Positions 1 to 8,297 of a stretch of 64,000 nt of DNA are shown piece by piece; the stretch's first letter is position 1, and each line of letters starts with the position of its first letter. The notes under the pieces are model-generated. The model worked only from the letters and a program-made list of their open reading frames with translations, did not search any database and was not told the origin of the DNA. The DNA comes from an uncultured Muribaculaceae bacterium (GTDB lineage: Bacteria > Bacteroidota > Bacteroidia > Bacteroidales > Muribaculaceae), in NCBI GenBank assembly GCA_910576775.1, contig CAJTJV010000011.1:1-64000 (forward strand), written 5' to 3'. A program made the position numbers and the translations under genes.

Positions 1-17
1 TTCCCGAATTTCCGGAT

Positions 18-129
18 GAACCGCGTCAGCGGTGGTACTGTGCCGCCGCCAAGCGGCTCCGACTGTTTACGGGCATCTGAAACACGGGTTGCACCCGTGC
101 CTATAGAACTACCGCAGCTCTGCTGCTCC
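18..129 (-). repeat. Dispersed hairpin repeat, copy 1
   Basis: Two modules, B (18-59, an imperfect hairpin of GC-rich arms) and A (83-129, with the short hairpin CACGGGTTGCACCCGTG), correspond to the reverse complement of 27482-27594 with the same module order and similar spacing (23 versus 19 bases). The copy is degenerate and may continue left of the window. No coding potential is seen. The function is unknown; it resembles a REP-like intergenic palindromic repeat. Confidence 0.6.
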
Positions 130-205
130 GGGTGCGTCAGGTATATACGTCGGGTTAAATGAAAACGCCGTGGGCAGACTGTATAATACTGTGTTTATGG
201 TGATA

Positions 206-236
206 TTGCAATTAAAGAGGGAATTGAGTAATTTTG
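206..236 (+). promoter_or_regulatory. Bacteroides-type promoter before ispE
   Basis: A -33 TTG (206-208) and a -7 TAATTTTG (229-236) are separated by 20 bases, matching the Bacteroidetes primary sigma factor consensus. Transcription would start about 30 bases before the ispE ATG. Confidence 0.6.
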
Positions 237-270
237 CAGGGTGACGCAAGAATGACAATCCGCGAGAATC

Positions 271-1125
271 ATGATACTTTTTCCTAATGCTAAAATCAAT
301 ATCGGGCTGAGGGTGCTGCGTAAGCGCCCCGACGGTTACCACGATATAGAGACTCTGATGGTGCCTATAGGATGGCACGATATTCTCGAGATAGTCCCGG
401 ATGAACATGGCGCCGGCAGTTTCAATCTCGTCGGAGAAGATACTTTGCGGCTTTCTTCCGATGACGACAATCTTGTCATGAAGGCTATTCGGGCAGTGGA
501 GAGATATATCGGTAGGTCATTGCCCCCGCTCGACATTTATCTCAGCAAAGTTGTCCCTACCGGAGCCGGTCTCGGTGGTGGTTCATCTGACGCTTCTTTT
601 GCTATTCGCGGAGTCAATGAGGTATGTTCGCTCGGTCTGAGCGATGGAGAGATGGCACGGATAGCGGCCGGTGTCGGTGCCGATTGTCCGTTTTTTATAT
701 ATAACCGCCCTATGCTTGCGCAAGGTATCGGAGATGTGCTTACACCTGTCGAAATGCCGGCTCTTGACTGTCTGACGGTACTTGTTGTGAAGCCGCATAC
801 CGAGTCGGTGTCGACAGCTGCCGCTTACGGAGGCATAAATCCGGCGGAACTCCCGATCGGTCTGTCATTGGCCGATTTCGCATCTCTGTCTGCCAGTGGA
901 TGGGCGAAGGAAAAAGAGCTTGTGAATGATTTCGAGACTACGGTGTTTGCTCTCCGGCCATCGATAGCAGCCGTCAAGGAGCGTCTGGCCGCTACCGGAG
1001 CATTGTTTGCGGCGATGAGCGGCTCGGGAGCGTCGGTGTTCGCTCTTTATGATGATGCCAAAATGGCAGAACATGCAAAAGAATCGTTCGAAGGCTACGA
1101 TATTTTTGTCGGTAAGCTCTCTTGA
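271..1125 (+). CDS. ispE: 4-diphosphocytidyl-2-C-methyl-D-erythritol kinase (IspE)
   Basis: IspE phosphorylates CDP-methylerythritol with ATP in the non-mevalonate (MEP) pathway of isoprenoid synthesis in the cytosol. The 284-residue protein has the usual IspE length. The GHMP-kinase ATP loop PTGAGLGGGSSDA lies at residues 96-108, the N-terminal substrate motif starts FPNAKINIGL (4-13), and a C-terminal GHMP motif MSGSGASVFAL is present. The ATG at 271 is preceded by a good promoter. It is followed after 116 bases by grpE, so it is probably transcribed alone or weakly coupled. Confidence 0.95.
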   Translation: MILFPNAKINIGLRVLRKRPDGYHDIETLMVPIGWHDILEIVPDEHGAGSFNLVGEDTLRLSSDDDNLVMKAIRAVERYIGRSLPPLDIYLSKVVPTGAGLGGGSSDASFAIRGVNEVCSLGLSDGEMARIAAGVGADCPFFIYNRPMLAQGIGDVLTPVEMPALDCLTVLVVKPHTESVSTAAAYGGINPAELPIGLSLADFASLSASGWAKEKELVNDFETTVFALRPSIAAVKERLAATGALFAAMSGSGASVFALYDDAKMAEHAKESFEGYDIFVGKLS

Positions 1126-1241
1126 TGCGGTGTAGTTGAACGTTAGAGCATGGATTATTGTTGTATTTTCAGTGAATAGCCGAAATTAACAATATTTGGC
1201 CGAATTTTTGTATATCAATATCGAAATCATCATAAATAACT

Positions 1242-1838
1242 ATGAGCGACAAGAAACACCACAATAATAAAAAGCAGGAAAGCGCCGATGTACAGGAGCA
1301 GACTCCCGATGTAGAAATCAATGACGTGCTTGATAACGACAGTCAAGCCGCAGAGGATGAACAGCTTGCCGAAAATGCTGACTTGCAGAATCAACTCGAT
1401 GCGGCGCGTGCCGAGATTGAGAAGGAAAAGAAAGAATACCTTTTCCTGATGGCAGATTTCGATAATTATCGCAAACGTGTGGCCCGCGAGAAAGCCGATC
1501 TGATTAAGAATGCCTCAGAGCGAGTATTGGCCGACCTTCTTCCTATTGTCGACGATTTTGAACGAGGCCTTGCGGCAAGCAAGAATTCGGAGGATGCCGA
1601 GGCAACACGCAAAGGCATGGAGATTATTTATAACAAGCTTGTCAAATTTCTGGAAAGCAAGGGCGTGAAAGTAATGGAAAGCACAGGGGCTGATTTCAAT
1701 CCCGATTTCCACGAGGCGATAGCTACTATCCCCGCGCCTTCCGACGATCTAAAAGGCAAGGTTGTCGATACCACACAGAAGGGCTATATGCTCAACGACA
1801 AAGTGCTCCGCTACGCGAAAGTAGCCGTGGGTGAATAA
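1242..1838 (+). CDS. grpE: Nucleotide exchange factor GrpE
   Basis: GrpE releases ADP from DnaK and works with DnaJ in the Hsp70 folding cycle. The 198-residue protein has a charged, disordered N-terminus (about 1-45), a long coiled coil (about 45-95, rich in E, K and A, containing FLMADFDNYRKR), and a C-terminal beta domain ending with NDKVLRYAKVAVG, all typical of GrpE. Its stop is 10 bases before the dnaJ ATG, so the two form an operon. No clear TAnnTTTG promoter was found in the gap upstream; a stress-type or degenerate promoter is possible. Confidence 0.95.
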   Translation: MSDKKHHNNKKQESADVQEQTPDVEINDVLDNDSQAAEDEQLAENADLQNQLDAARAEIEKEKKEYLFLMADFDNYRKRVAREKADLIKNASERVLADLLPIVDDFERGLAASKNSEDAEATRKGMEIIYNKLVKFLESKGVKVMESTGADFNPDFHEAIATIPAPSDDLKGKVVDTTQKGYMLNDKVLRYAKVAVGE

Positions 1839-1848
1839 TTTCAGGCAT

Positions 1849-3033
1849 ATGGAAAAAAGAGATTATTATGAAATCCTCGGTGTCGGCCGTGACGCTACCA
1901 CCGACCAGATAAAGAAAGCCTACCGCAAGCTTGCCATCACTTATCATCCGGACAAACAGGTTGGTAAATCCGATGCTGAAAAGAAAGCGGCGGAGGAAAA
2001 GTTCAAGGAGATATCTGAAGCCTATGACGTGCTGAGCGACGACAAGAAGCGTCAGCTGTATAACCAGTACGGCCATTCAATGGGCCCGCAGGGCTTTGGC
2101 GGATTCGGCGGTGGCGGACAGGAATTCGATATGAACGATTTCTTCAGCCGTCACGGCGATCTCAACGATATTTTCTCGGCGTTTTTTGGCGGCATGGGCG
2201 GCTTTGGAGGTGCCACAGGTCGACGTCAGAGTTCTCCGCGCCGTCGCAGAGGCGGAGATGTACGTATCCGCGTGAAGCTGTCGCTTGAGGATCTTGCCAA
2301 AGGTGTTACAAAAACCCTGCGAGTACCTACATTCATGGAGTGTCAGCACTGTCACGGTACAGGTGCCAAAGACGGTGTTGCCATGGCTACATGTCCGCAA
2401 TGTAACGGTACGGGACGTGTCATTTCCGTTCAGCGCACACCTTTCGGCAATATGCAATCCGAATCGGTTTGTCCTCGTTGTGAAGGCTCCGGAAAAATCA
2501 TTACAGAACCGTGCCAGTATTGCAAAGGCCAAGGTGTGGAGAAGCGCGACCAGGAGGTGACATTCACTATTCCCGCAGGAGCTGTCGACGGACAGACTTT
2601 CGCGGTTCGCGGGAAGGGCAATTATCCCAAAGGCGGCGGCACTCCGGGCGACCTGCTTGTTGTAATTGAAGAAATCAAGCATCCCGAACTTATCCGTGAC
2701 GGAGCCGACGTGATATATAATCTTATGCTCGATATCCCGACGGCTGCCCTTGGCGGTTCGGTGGAGATTCCTACAATAACAGGACGTGCCCGAATCAATA
2801 TTCCCGCGGGTACACAGCCTGGTAAGGTGCTTCGTCTGCGTGGCAAGGGGCTGCCCGATATCGAAAACGGAGGTACAGGCGATGAGCTTATAAATATTAT
2901 GGTATTTGTTCCGGAGAAGCTCAGTGCCGAGCAGCGGGAAACATTTGAACGTATGCGCAATCAAGAGAATGTCAAGCCTACCGAGGCCGACAGCAAGCGC
3001 ATTTTCTCGCGACTCAAACATATTTTCGACTGA
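1849..3033 (+). CDS. dnaJ: Molecular chaperone DnaJ
   Basis: DnaJ is the Hsp40 co-chaperone that delivers substrates to DnaK and stimulates its ATPase. It has a J domain with HPD at residues 33-35, a Gly/Phe-rich linker, four CxxCxGxG zinc repeats (CQHCHGTG, CPQCNGTG, CPRCEGSG, CQYCKGQG) and two C-terminal beta domains. The ATG at 1849 is chosen because it gives the canonical start MEKRDYYEILG and 394 residues; an in-frame GTG at 1831 overlaps grpE and adds six atypical residues. A hairpin terminator follows at 3061. Confidence 0.96.
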   Translation: MEKRDYYEILGVGRDATTDQIKKAYRKLAITYHPDKQVGKSDAEKKAAEEKFKEISEAYDVLSDDKKRQLYNQYGHSMGPQGFGGFGGGGQEFDMNDFFSRHGDLNDIFSAFFGGMGGFGGATGRRQSSPRRRRGGDVRIRVKLSLEDLAKGVTKTLRVPTFMECQHCHGTGAKDGVAMATCPQCNGTGRVISVQRTPFGNMQSESVCPRCEGSGKIITEPCQYCKGQGVEKRDQEVTFTIPAGAVDGQTFAVRGKGNYPKGGGTPGDLLVVIEEIKHPELIRDGADVIYNLMLDIPTAALGGSVEIPTITGRARINIPAGTQPGKVLRLRGKGLPDIENGGTGDELINIMVFVPEKLSAEQRETFERMRNQENVKPTEADSKRIFSRLKHIFD

Positions 3034-3060
3034 CATATAACTGACATAATACACGCACGT

Positions 3061-3097
3061 AAGGCCGGGGATGATTTTCCCGGCCTTGTATGTTTTT
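3061..3097 (+). terminator. Terminator after dnaJ
   Basis: The inverted repeat AAGGCCGGG (3061-3069) and CCCGGCCTT (3079-3087) forms a perfect nine-base-pair stem with a nine-base loop. It is followed by a T-rich tract interrupted by GTATG, typical of an intrinsic terminator. Confidence 0.75.
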
Positions 3098-3111
3098 CAA
3101 GCTTTAATATG

Positions 3112-3119
3112 TAACTTTG
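3112..3119 (+). promoter_or_regulatory. -7 element before glycerate kinase
   Basis: TAACTTTG matches the Bacteroides -7 consensus and lies 16 bases before the ATG, giving a very short leader. The -33 element is poor: the nearest TTG, at 3086-3088, is 23 bases away. Confidence 0.45.
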
Positions 3120-3135
3120 CGCTAAAATAAAGGAT

Positions 3136-4275
3136 ATGAAAATCGTAATCGCAAGTGACTCTTTCAAAGGCTCGTTGTTGTCGGCAGAAGCCAATGCGGC
3201 GATAGCGGCAGGTTTGAGCGGCGCAATTCCGGATGCGGAGATTCTTCAGGTTACAGTTGGAGACGGAGGGGAGGGTACATGCAGGTCTCTTGTGGAGGCT
3301 TTGCATGGAGTGCGATATTTCTGCATGGTGGAAGGTCCTCTCGGCGATACCGTAAAGGCGCATTACGGTATTGTCAATGGTGATACGGCGATTATTGAAA
3401 TGTCGGAGGCTTCAGGGCTGACATTGATCGATGCCGGCAGGCGCAATCCGATGCTTGCGAGTACTTTCGGGACAGGTGAGATGATTAAGAATGCGCTTGA
3501 AAAAGGATGCCGCACTGTTGTTGTCGGGATTGGAGGAAGTGCGACAACTGATGGTGGCATGGGAATGCTTGCCGCACTTGGAGTACGCTTTTTCGATGCC
3601 TATGGAAATCTTTTAAAGCCATGTGGAGCGTCATTGAATAAGATTGCCCGAATTGATATGCATGAGCTTTCGGCATACCGTGATGTGCGGTTTATAGTTG
3701 CCGCCGATGTCGATAACCCGCTTTACGGGTCTTCGGGTGCAGCATGTGTCTTTGCCCCACAGAAAGGGGCTGCACCGGAGCAGGTTAAAGCGCTTGACAG
3801 AGGACTGGGAAACTATGCGCGTGTTTCGGAGAGAATACTCGGTAAGGATTATTCGTCGCTTCCCGGTGCCGGTGCGGCAGGTGGCCTTGGTTTTGCTTTT
3901 GCCGCATATCTGCATGGAAAGTTATGCAGTGGTGCCGATATAGTGCTTGATGCGTGGAAATTCGATGAAAAAATCCGGAATGCGGATATTGTAATTACAG
4001 GGGAAGGACGTCTCGACAGACAGACTATAATGGGAAAGATTCCATTTCGCATCCTTGAGCGTGCTCGTAGGGTGGATGTCCCTGTGTTTGCAATTGGAGG
4101 CTCGGTTTGCGACCGGGAAATTCTTGTGCAGGCCGGCTTTGCCGCTCTTGTGCCGGTGGAAGCGTGTGGAGCCTCACTTGAAGATGCGATGTGCCCGGAA
4201 ACGGCTTTTGCCAATATAAAGAAGACTGTGGCCGATATCGCAGATATTATAATCGCTTTTGCAGCAGATAAATAA
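3136..4275 (+). CDS. Glycerate kinase (GlxK/GarK family)
   Basis: This 379-residue protein belongs to glycerate kinase type 1, which phosphorylates D-glycerate with ATP (to 2-phosphoglycerate in the characterised members). Family motifs are the N-terminal IASDSFKGSLLSAEA, DGGEGT near residue 43, the glycine-rich GIGGSATTDGGMGML, and VITGEGRLDRQT near the C-terminus. It stands alone between the dnaJ terminator and a bidirectional terminator. It feeds lower glycolysis; any link to the glycerol-phosphate genes next door is only by proximity. Confidence 0.9.
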   Translation: MKIVIASDSFKGSLLSAEANAAIAAGLSGAIPDAEILQVTVGDGGEGTCRSLVEALHGVRYFCMVEGPLGDTVKAHYGIVNGDTAIIEMSEASGLTLIDAGRRNPMLASTFGTGEMIKNALEKGCRTVVVGIGGSATTDGGMGMLAALGVRFFDAYGNLLKPCGASLNKIARIDMHELSAYRDVRFIVAADVDNPLYGSSGAACVFAPQKGAAPEQVKALDRGLGNYARVSERILGKDYSSLPGAGAAGGLGFAFAAYLHGKLCSGADIVLDAWKFDEKIRNADIVITGEGRLDRQTIMGKIPFRILERARRVDVPVFAIGGSVCDREILVQAGFAALVPVEACGASLEDAMCPETAFANIKKTVADIADIIIAFAADK

Positions 4276-4304
4276 AAAAACGGATGCGAAAGCATCCGTT
4301 TTTT
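4274..4304. terminator. Bidirectional terminator between convergent genes
   Basis: ACGGATGC and GCATCCGT form a perfect stem with a GAAA-type loop, flanked by A-runs on the left and T-runs on the right. It can terminate both the glycerate kinase (plus) and the GDPD operon (minus). Confidence 0.85.
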
Positions 4305-4320
4305 ATCCATAGTCAGGTTT

Positions 4321-5106
4321 TTATTTTTTCTTTTTGCCCTTGTTTTCTTTGAGCATCTTGATGAGAAGCTCGGGATCGTTGGTGGTGATGAAATCAACAT
4401 CGTTGTCGATGCACCACTGGAGATCTGCGGGTTTGTTTACGGTCCATGCGTTTACAGTAAGGCCGAGATCATGGCATTTTTTAATCCATTCGGGGTATTT
4501 TTTGAAAACCGAGTAATGGTAGTCTGTGCCTGTGCCACCCATGAATTCAATCTGTTCGGGGATATAGTCACCTGTGAGATACTGCACGCTTGTTCCTTTT
4601 GGAGCTTCTTTTGCAAGCTGGATGAAGCCGGGCTTGGAGAATGTGATGTAAACCATGCGGTCCTCGAGTCCGAGTTCTTTTGCCATTTTAAGAATCTGGG
4701 TGATGGCGTATTTTTCGTTCTGAAGGTTGGTGTGTGGCTTAACCTCGCAAACGAGCATGATTTTGAGATCTTTTGCAGCCTCAAGATATTCGCGGAGAGT
4801 GGGAATGTGTTCTCCGTTCTTGATAGTCTGTGCCGTGAAGATTCTGGAGGGAGTGCTCTCTACGCCGTAGCCGTTTAGATAACCGTCGTGGTCTACAACG
4901 AGTTCGCCGTCGGGTGTGCACCATACGTCGAATTCCGAGCCCCAGCAGCCGATGGAATCTGCTTTTACGAGTGCGCGGATAGAGTTCTGTGCAGAGCCGG
5001 GAGTGTCCCAGTAGCCGCGGTGGGCGACAACTTTCGATTCGGCCTGCATTACGCCTGCGCCGAGAACAATGGCAGCGGCACCAAGAATGAATTTAGTAAG
5101 TTTCAT
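4321..5106 (-). CDS. Exported glycerophosphodiester phosphodiesterase (GDPD 1)
   Basis: GDPD enzymes hydrolyse glycerophosphodiesters to glycerol-3-phosphate and an alcohol. The 261-residue protein has a signal peptide (about 1-22, ending MQA) and no lipobox, so it should be periplasmic. The TIM-barrel metal and catalytic motifs are visible: HRG at 29-31, EFD at 58-60, HD at 73-74 and CEVK near 119. It is the last gene of a minus-strand operon, 42 bases after the phosphoesterase gene. The C-terminus ends in an unusual basic tail (GKKKK), absent from its two paralogues. It is similar over its full length to the products of 7527-8297 and 8294-9055. Confidence 0.9.
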   Translation of the reverse strand: MKLTKFILGAAAIVLGAGVMQAESKVVAHRGYWDTPGSAQNSIRALVKADSIGCWGSEFDVWCTPDGELVVDHDGYLNGYGVESTPSRIFTAQTIKNGEHIPTLREYLEAAKDLKIMLVCEVKPHTNLQNEKYAITQILKMAKELGLEDRMVYITFSKPGFIQLAKEAPKGTSVQYLTGDYIPEQIEFMGGTGTDYHYSVFKKYPEWIKKCHDLGLTVNAWTVNKPADLQWCIDNDVDFITTNDPELLIKMLKENKGKKKK

Positions 5107-5148
5107 CGTGATTTATTAATAATTGGTTAATGTTAGAATAGTGTCAGA

Positions 5149-6606
5149 TCAATATAATTGTGCCGTATATACATTCCCGAAGGGATCTGAGGCTCGTACA
5201 TAGACATTTGCTTTGTCGTGCGAGGGTTTGTACAGAAATATATGGTCGTTATTGAATGTCGGGCGTGAACCGCCGTGGTTGGCGGGAAAAGTACCTTTTT
5301 TACCTTTCAGGAGTTTTACGAGTCCCGGGTCGCGTGCCGGTAGCGGAGCGCGGTCGTTGGCACCGTCGAGCTCGAGCCAGGTAAGATTGTCCTCGCTAAC
5401 CTCGATTTTCCATTTGGGATCCCAGCCCCAAATATTGATTGCTACTTTGTCGTATGGGTCGCCGGGTTTGGAGTTTTCCTGCCACAGAACCGCTTCTTCC
5501 GGAGCATAGATTTTAATCTGATAGCTCTTGGGTTCGCGAAAACCTTTGTAATATTTGTCGACGAGCTTATTACCTTCGAAACAGAGGACACCGTAGCCTT
5601 GCGGTGAGCCATCATTACAAATGGGATACCAGAATGCTCCGTTTACTGCTCCGAATGTGGTGTCGGTGATATTGTCGGCTATCCTGGTGGTGAAATTCCA
5701 GTGCATGTGTCCTGTGATAATCTGCACGTCGTTGAAATCCTTGACGAGTTTGTAAAGCTTTTTGGAGCTTTTCATTATAGCACCGTTATAGCGCCGCGCA
5801 GATGGAGCATGCATTCCGATGATAAGAGTTTTGTCTTTGTCTACATGGCGGAGATCCTTTTTAAGCCATTCCAACTGTTCGTCGGTAATCTCACACATGT
5901 AGTCGTTACGGCCTATTGCTCCGGAATAAAGGATATTGTCGAGTGCTATCAGATGGCAGTCGCCGATATTTACCGAATAGTTTGTCGGTCCCATGTTATC
6001 GCGATATTCAGAGTCGGAATATATATCGCCTTTGGTTTTCTCGTTATGGTCGTGATTGCCGATTACCGGAAAAACGGGGATATTCATGCGGTCGATCTGT
6101 TCATTATAGAGCCCATAGAATTCCGGTTTGTTCCATACGATATCTCCAAGACTTATTCCGTAAACTGTTCCTGTGTATTGGGCAAGCGAATCTACGAATA
6201 ATGGCATTACGTTGTCTCGTAATGCGATATAGTCTTTTTTGAAGCCAATCTGCACATCTGCGAGAGCCAGAAGTGTCCAGTTCTTATTATTGTCGGTACT
6301 TTCGAGTTCGAAAGAAATATCGACAGGTTCTCCGCCGCTGTAATCAATTTCCTTATAAAATGCGGGGCGTCCGTCTTTCAAAGGTATCTTACAGTCGCCC
6401 GGAACGGAAACAAACACATGCTGACGGCCTTTTGAGTTGAGAGTATAACTGCCGTCGGCTTTAGTCGTGGTTACGTTTACGCCGTCGCTGACTACCACGC
6501 CTCCGCGAGGGGCTCCGTCAACGTTTATTCGCCCGATGATATTGCCTGCCGACAAGAAATTGACAGCAGAGAGAAATATGAATATTGAAACGAGTATTTT
6601 TTTCAT
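5149..6606 (-). CDS. Exported calcineurin-like phosphoesterase (MetallophosN/C type)
   Basis: A 485-residue metallophosphoesterase. It has a signal peptide (about 1-20), an N-terminal carboxypeptidase-regulatory-like beta domain (GRINVDGAPRGGVVVSDG), and a binuclear metal core with ADVQ, GDIVW, GNHDHN, MHAP and GHMHW, followed by a beta-rich C-terminal domain typical of Bacteroidetes members. It should cleave a phosphomonoester or phosphodiester in the periplasm; the substrate is unknown. The start is the ATG at 6606, two bases after the deoR stop; an in-frame TTG at 6612 would overlap. The neighbours suggest phospholipid-headgroup or glycerol-phosphate polymer substrates. Confidence 0.85.
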   Translation of the reverse strand: MKKILVSIFIFLSAVNFLSAGNIIGRINVDGAPRGGVVVSDGVNVTTTKADGSYTLNSKGRQHVFVSVPGDCKIPLKDGRPAFYKEIDYSGGEPVDISFELESTDNNKNWTLLALADVQIGFKKDYIALRDNVMPLFVDSLAQYTGTVYGISLGDIVWNKPEFYGLYNEQIDRMNIPVFPVIGNHDHNEKTKGDIYSDSEYRDNMGPTNYSVNIGDCHLIALDNILYSGAIGRNDYMCEITDEQLEWLKKDLRHVDKDKTLIIGMHAPSARRYNGAIMKSSKKLYKLVKDFNDVQIITGHMHWNFTTRIADNITDTTFGAVNGAFWYPICNDGSPQGYGVLCFEGNKLVDKYYKGFREPKSYQIKIYAPEEAVLWQENSKPGDPYDKVAINIWGWDPKWKIEVSEDNLTWLELDGANDRAPLPARDPGLVKLLKGKKGTFPANHGGSRPTFNNDHIFLYKPSHDKANVYVRASDPFGNVYTAQLY

Positions 6607-6608
6607 TG

Positions 6609-7451
6609 TCAAGATAATGAAGATTTATCTTTAACGGCCATGTTTTCAAATGGCTGTGACGCCGGTGCCGGTTTGTGGGTTCCGTTTACGTCAACGATAT
6701 GAAGTTCTACACCTCTGTCTTCTATGGCATGTACCATTTTGTCCGGAATATTGGAGTCGGTGACAATCATGTCGACATCTTCGATATCGGCGATTTTGCT
6801 GAATCCACGACGGCGGAATTTTGTTGAGTCGGCAAGAACTATTGTTTTTTGGGCAGTTGCCATCATGGCGCGGTTGAGATCGCTCTCGCGTATGTCTGTG
6901 GTTGTTATGCCGAAATCAAGGTCTATTCCATCTACACCGATGAAAAGTTTTGAGCACGAAAAATCGCACAATGGTGCTTCTGCGAATTTACCAACTACCG
7001 ACAGGCTGCTTTCGCGGAGAGTGCCGCCGAGTTGTATCAGTTCGATTGCTTCGTTTGTGCCGAGCAGTTCCGATACCTTGAGAGAGGCGGAAATTACGGT
7101 AAGTCTGTGGATAGGCTTTATGCATCGCGCCAAGGCGAGAACTGTCGTTCCGGATGCTATGATGATGGAGTCATCCTTAGTAATCAATGAGTTGGCATAT
7201 TGCCCAATAAGAGCTTTCTCGTGGCGTGCGATATTTTCTTTTTCGATTACTGAACGGTTGGTGGTGTAAGGATCAATAAGGATTGCACGTCCGTGGCTAC
7301 GGTACAGCCGACGGCTCTGCTCAAGTTCGTTAAGATCTTTGCGGATCGTAACTGCCGATACGTCAAGAAGCAACGAGAGATTGGCTACCGTTATTGATTC
7401 GTGTTTGATCAGAGTTTCCAGTATTAGATTATGGCGCTCTTCTTTGGTCAT
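6609..7451 (-). CDS. DeoR-family transcriptional regulator (GlpR-like)
   Basis: A 280-residue DeoR-type repressor. The N-terminal winged helix runs from MTKEERHNLILETL to about residue 57, with the recognition helix in SAVTIRKDLNELE; the rest is a DeoRC sugar-phosphate-sensing domain (IIASGTTVLALA, GGTLRESSLSVVG, FIGVDGID, ADSTKF). Members of this family sense phosphorylated sugars or glycerol-3-phosphate. It sits between two GDPD genes and the phosphoesterase gene. A near-palindrome at 7466-7480, just before its start, matches two other sites in the region and suggests autoregulation. Glycerol-3-phosphate as effector is inferred from context. Confidence 0.9.
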   Translation of the reverse strand: MTKEERHNLILETLIKHESITVANLSLLLDVSAVTIRKDLNELEQSRRLYRSHGRAILIDPYTTNRSVIEKENIARHEKALIGQYANSLITKDDSIIIASGTTVLALARCIKPIHRLTVISASLKVSELLGTNEAIELIQLGGTLRESSLSVVGKFAEAPLCDFSCSKLFIGVDGIDLDFGITTTDIRESDLNRAMMATAQKTIVLADSTKFRRRGFSKIADIEDVDMIVTDSNIPDKMVHAIEDRGVELHIVDVNGTHKPAPASQPFENMAVKDKSSLS

Positions 7452-7465
7452 CGTAATGGAAATGT

Positions 7466-7480
7466 GTTTCGATTTGAAAG
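7466..7480. promoter_or_regulatory. Candidate DeoR operator before the regulator gene
   Basis: GTTTC-GATTT-GAAAG fits the palindrome CTTTC-N5-GAAAG with one mismatch and lies 15 bases before the regulator's start codon. The same palindrome occurs at 9196-9210 and 18239-18253. Its position just downstream of a -7 element suits autorepression. Confidence 0.55.
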
Positions 7481-7497
7481 GTTTTGACTTATTTCCG

Positions 7498-7505
7498 CAA
7501 ATTTA
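7498..7505 (-). promoter_or_regulatory. -7 element before deoR
   Basis: Read on the minus strand, TAAATTTG lies 47 bases before the deoR ATG, in the 75-base gap after GDPD 2. No convincing -33 element is present, so this would be a weak internal promoter of the operon. Confidence 0.4.
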
Positions 7506-7526
7506 ATGAAAAAAGTTGAATAAAGT

Positions 7527-8297
7527 CTATGGCTCCACGATTTTTTTCAATTCGTGCAAATGTGTTTCCGGAGAGTCGCTTGTGATGAAATCGACACCAT
7601 GTTCTATGCACCATCTCAAATCTTCTGTCCCGAGTATTTTCCAGGCCTTTACGGAGATGCCGAGGTCGTGGCAGCGTTTTATCAGCTCAGGTTCCTTACG
7701 GAGCTTTTTGCAGCGGTAGTTGAGGCCATTGCCGTTGAAGGCTTTCATTTGTTCCGGGATATAATCTCCTGCCGGATATTGTACACTTGTTCCGGCAGGA
7801 ACGGACGCTATAAGTTGGATAAGTCCGTTTCTGGAAAATGTGACATATTCAACCCTGTCTTCAAGACCGAAATGCTTGAACATGGCAAGCGTCCGCTCTA
7901 TGCAGGCTTTTTCGTTCGATCGGCTGTCGTGGGTCTTTATCTCGCATACGAGCCGGAGATTAAGATTTTTGGCGATGGTAAGAAATTGTTCGAGTGTAGG
8001 TACATTCTCACCATCCGCAAGTCTGTGTGAGCATACCTCGGCGGCTGTGGAATGCTCGATATTCAATCCTTCAATCTCTGCATCGTGGTTTATGACAAGC
8101 ACGCTGTCGGCAGTCATCCAAACGTCGAATTCCGAACCCCAGCAGCCGATGGAATCAGCTTTGATAAGTGCGCGTATGGAATTCTTTGCCGAACCCTCTG
8201 TATTCCAATAGCCTCTGTGGGCTATAACCCGGGGTGTCGCTGCATGTACGCCTGCAGAAAGCAGGATGCTTGCGGCGATTAATAATATGTTTTTCAT
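7527..8297 (-). CDS. Exported glycerophosphodiester phosphodiesterase (GDPD 2)
   Basis: A 256-residue paralogue of its two neighbours, with signal peptide (about 1-19, ending VHA) and GDPD motifs HRGYW (27-31), EFDVW, NHD and CEIKTHD. It should hydrolyse glycerophosphodiesters to glycerol-3-phosphate in the periplasm. Its ATG overlaps the stop of the upstream GDPD gene by four bases, so the two are translationally coupled. It differs from GDPD 1 in the substrate-side loop (YRCKKLRKEPELIKRC), which may mean a different alcohol preference. Confidence 0.9.
   Translation of the reverse strand: MKNILLIAASILLSAGVHAATPRVIAHRGYWNTEGSAKNSIRALIKADSIGCWGSEFDVWMTADSVLVINHDAEIEGLNIEHSTAAEVCSHRLADGENVPTLEQFLTIAKNLNLRLVCEIKTHDSRSNEKACIERTLAMFKHFGLEDRVEYVTFSRNGLIQLIASVPAGTSVQYPAGDYIPEQMKAFNGNGLNYRCKKLRKEPELIKRCHDLGISVKAWKILGTEDLRWCIEHGVDFITSDSPETHLHELKKIVEP

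Noticed and set aside
1831..1848. An in-frame GTG giving a longer DnaJ
   Set aside because: It would overlap grpE and add residues not seen in DnaJ; the ATG at 1849 gives the conserved start.
2077..3054. A 325-codon minus-strand frame antisense to dnaJ
   Set aside because: The dnaJ zinc and J motifs are unambiguous on the plus strand; the antisense frame has no support.
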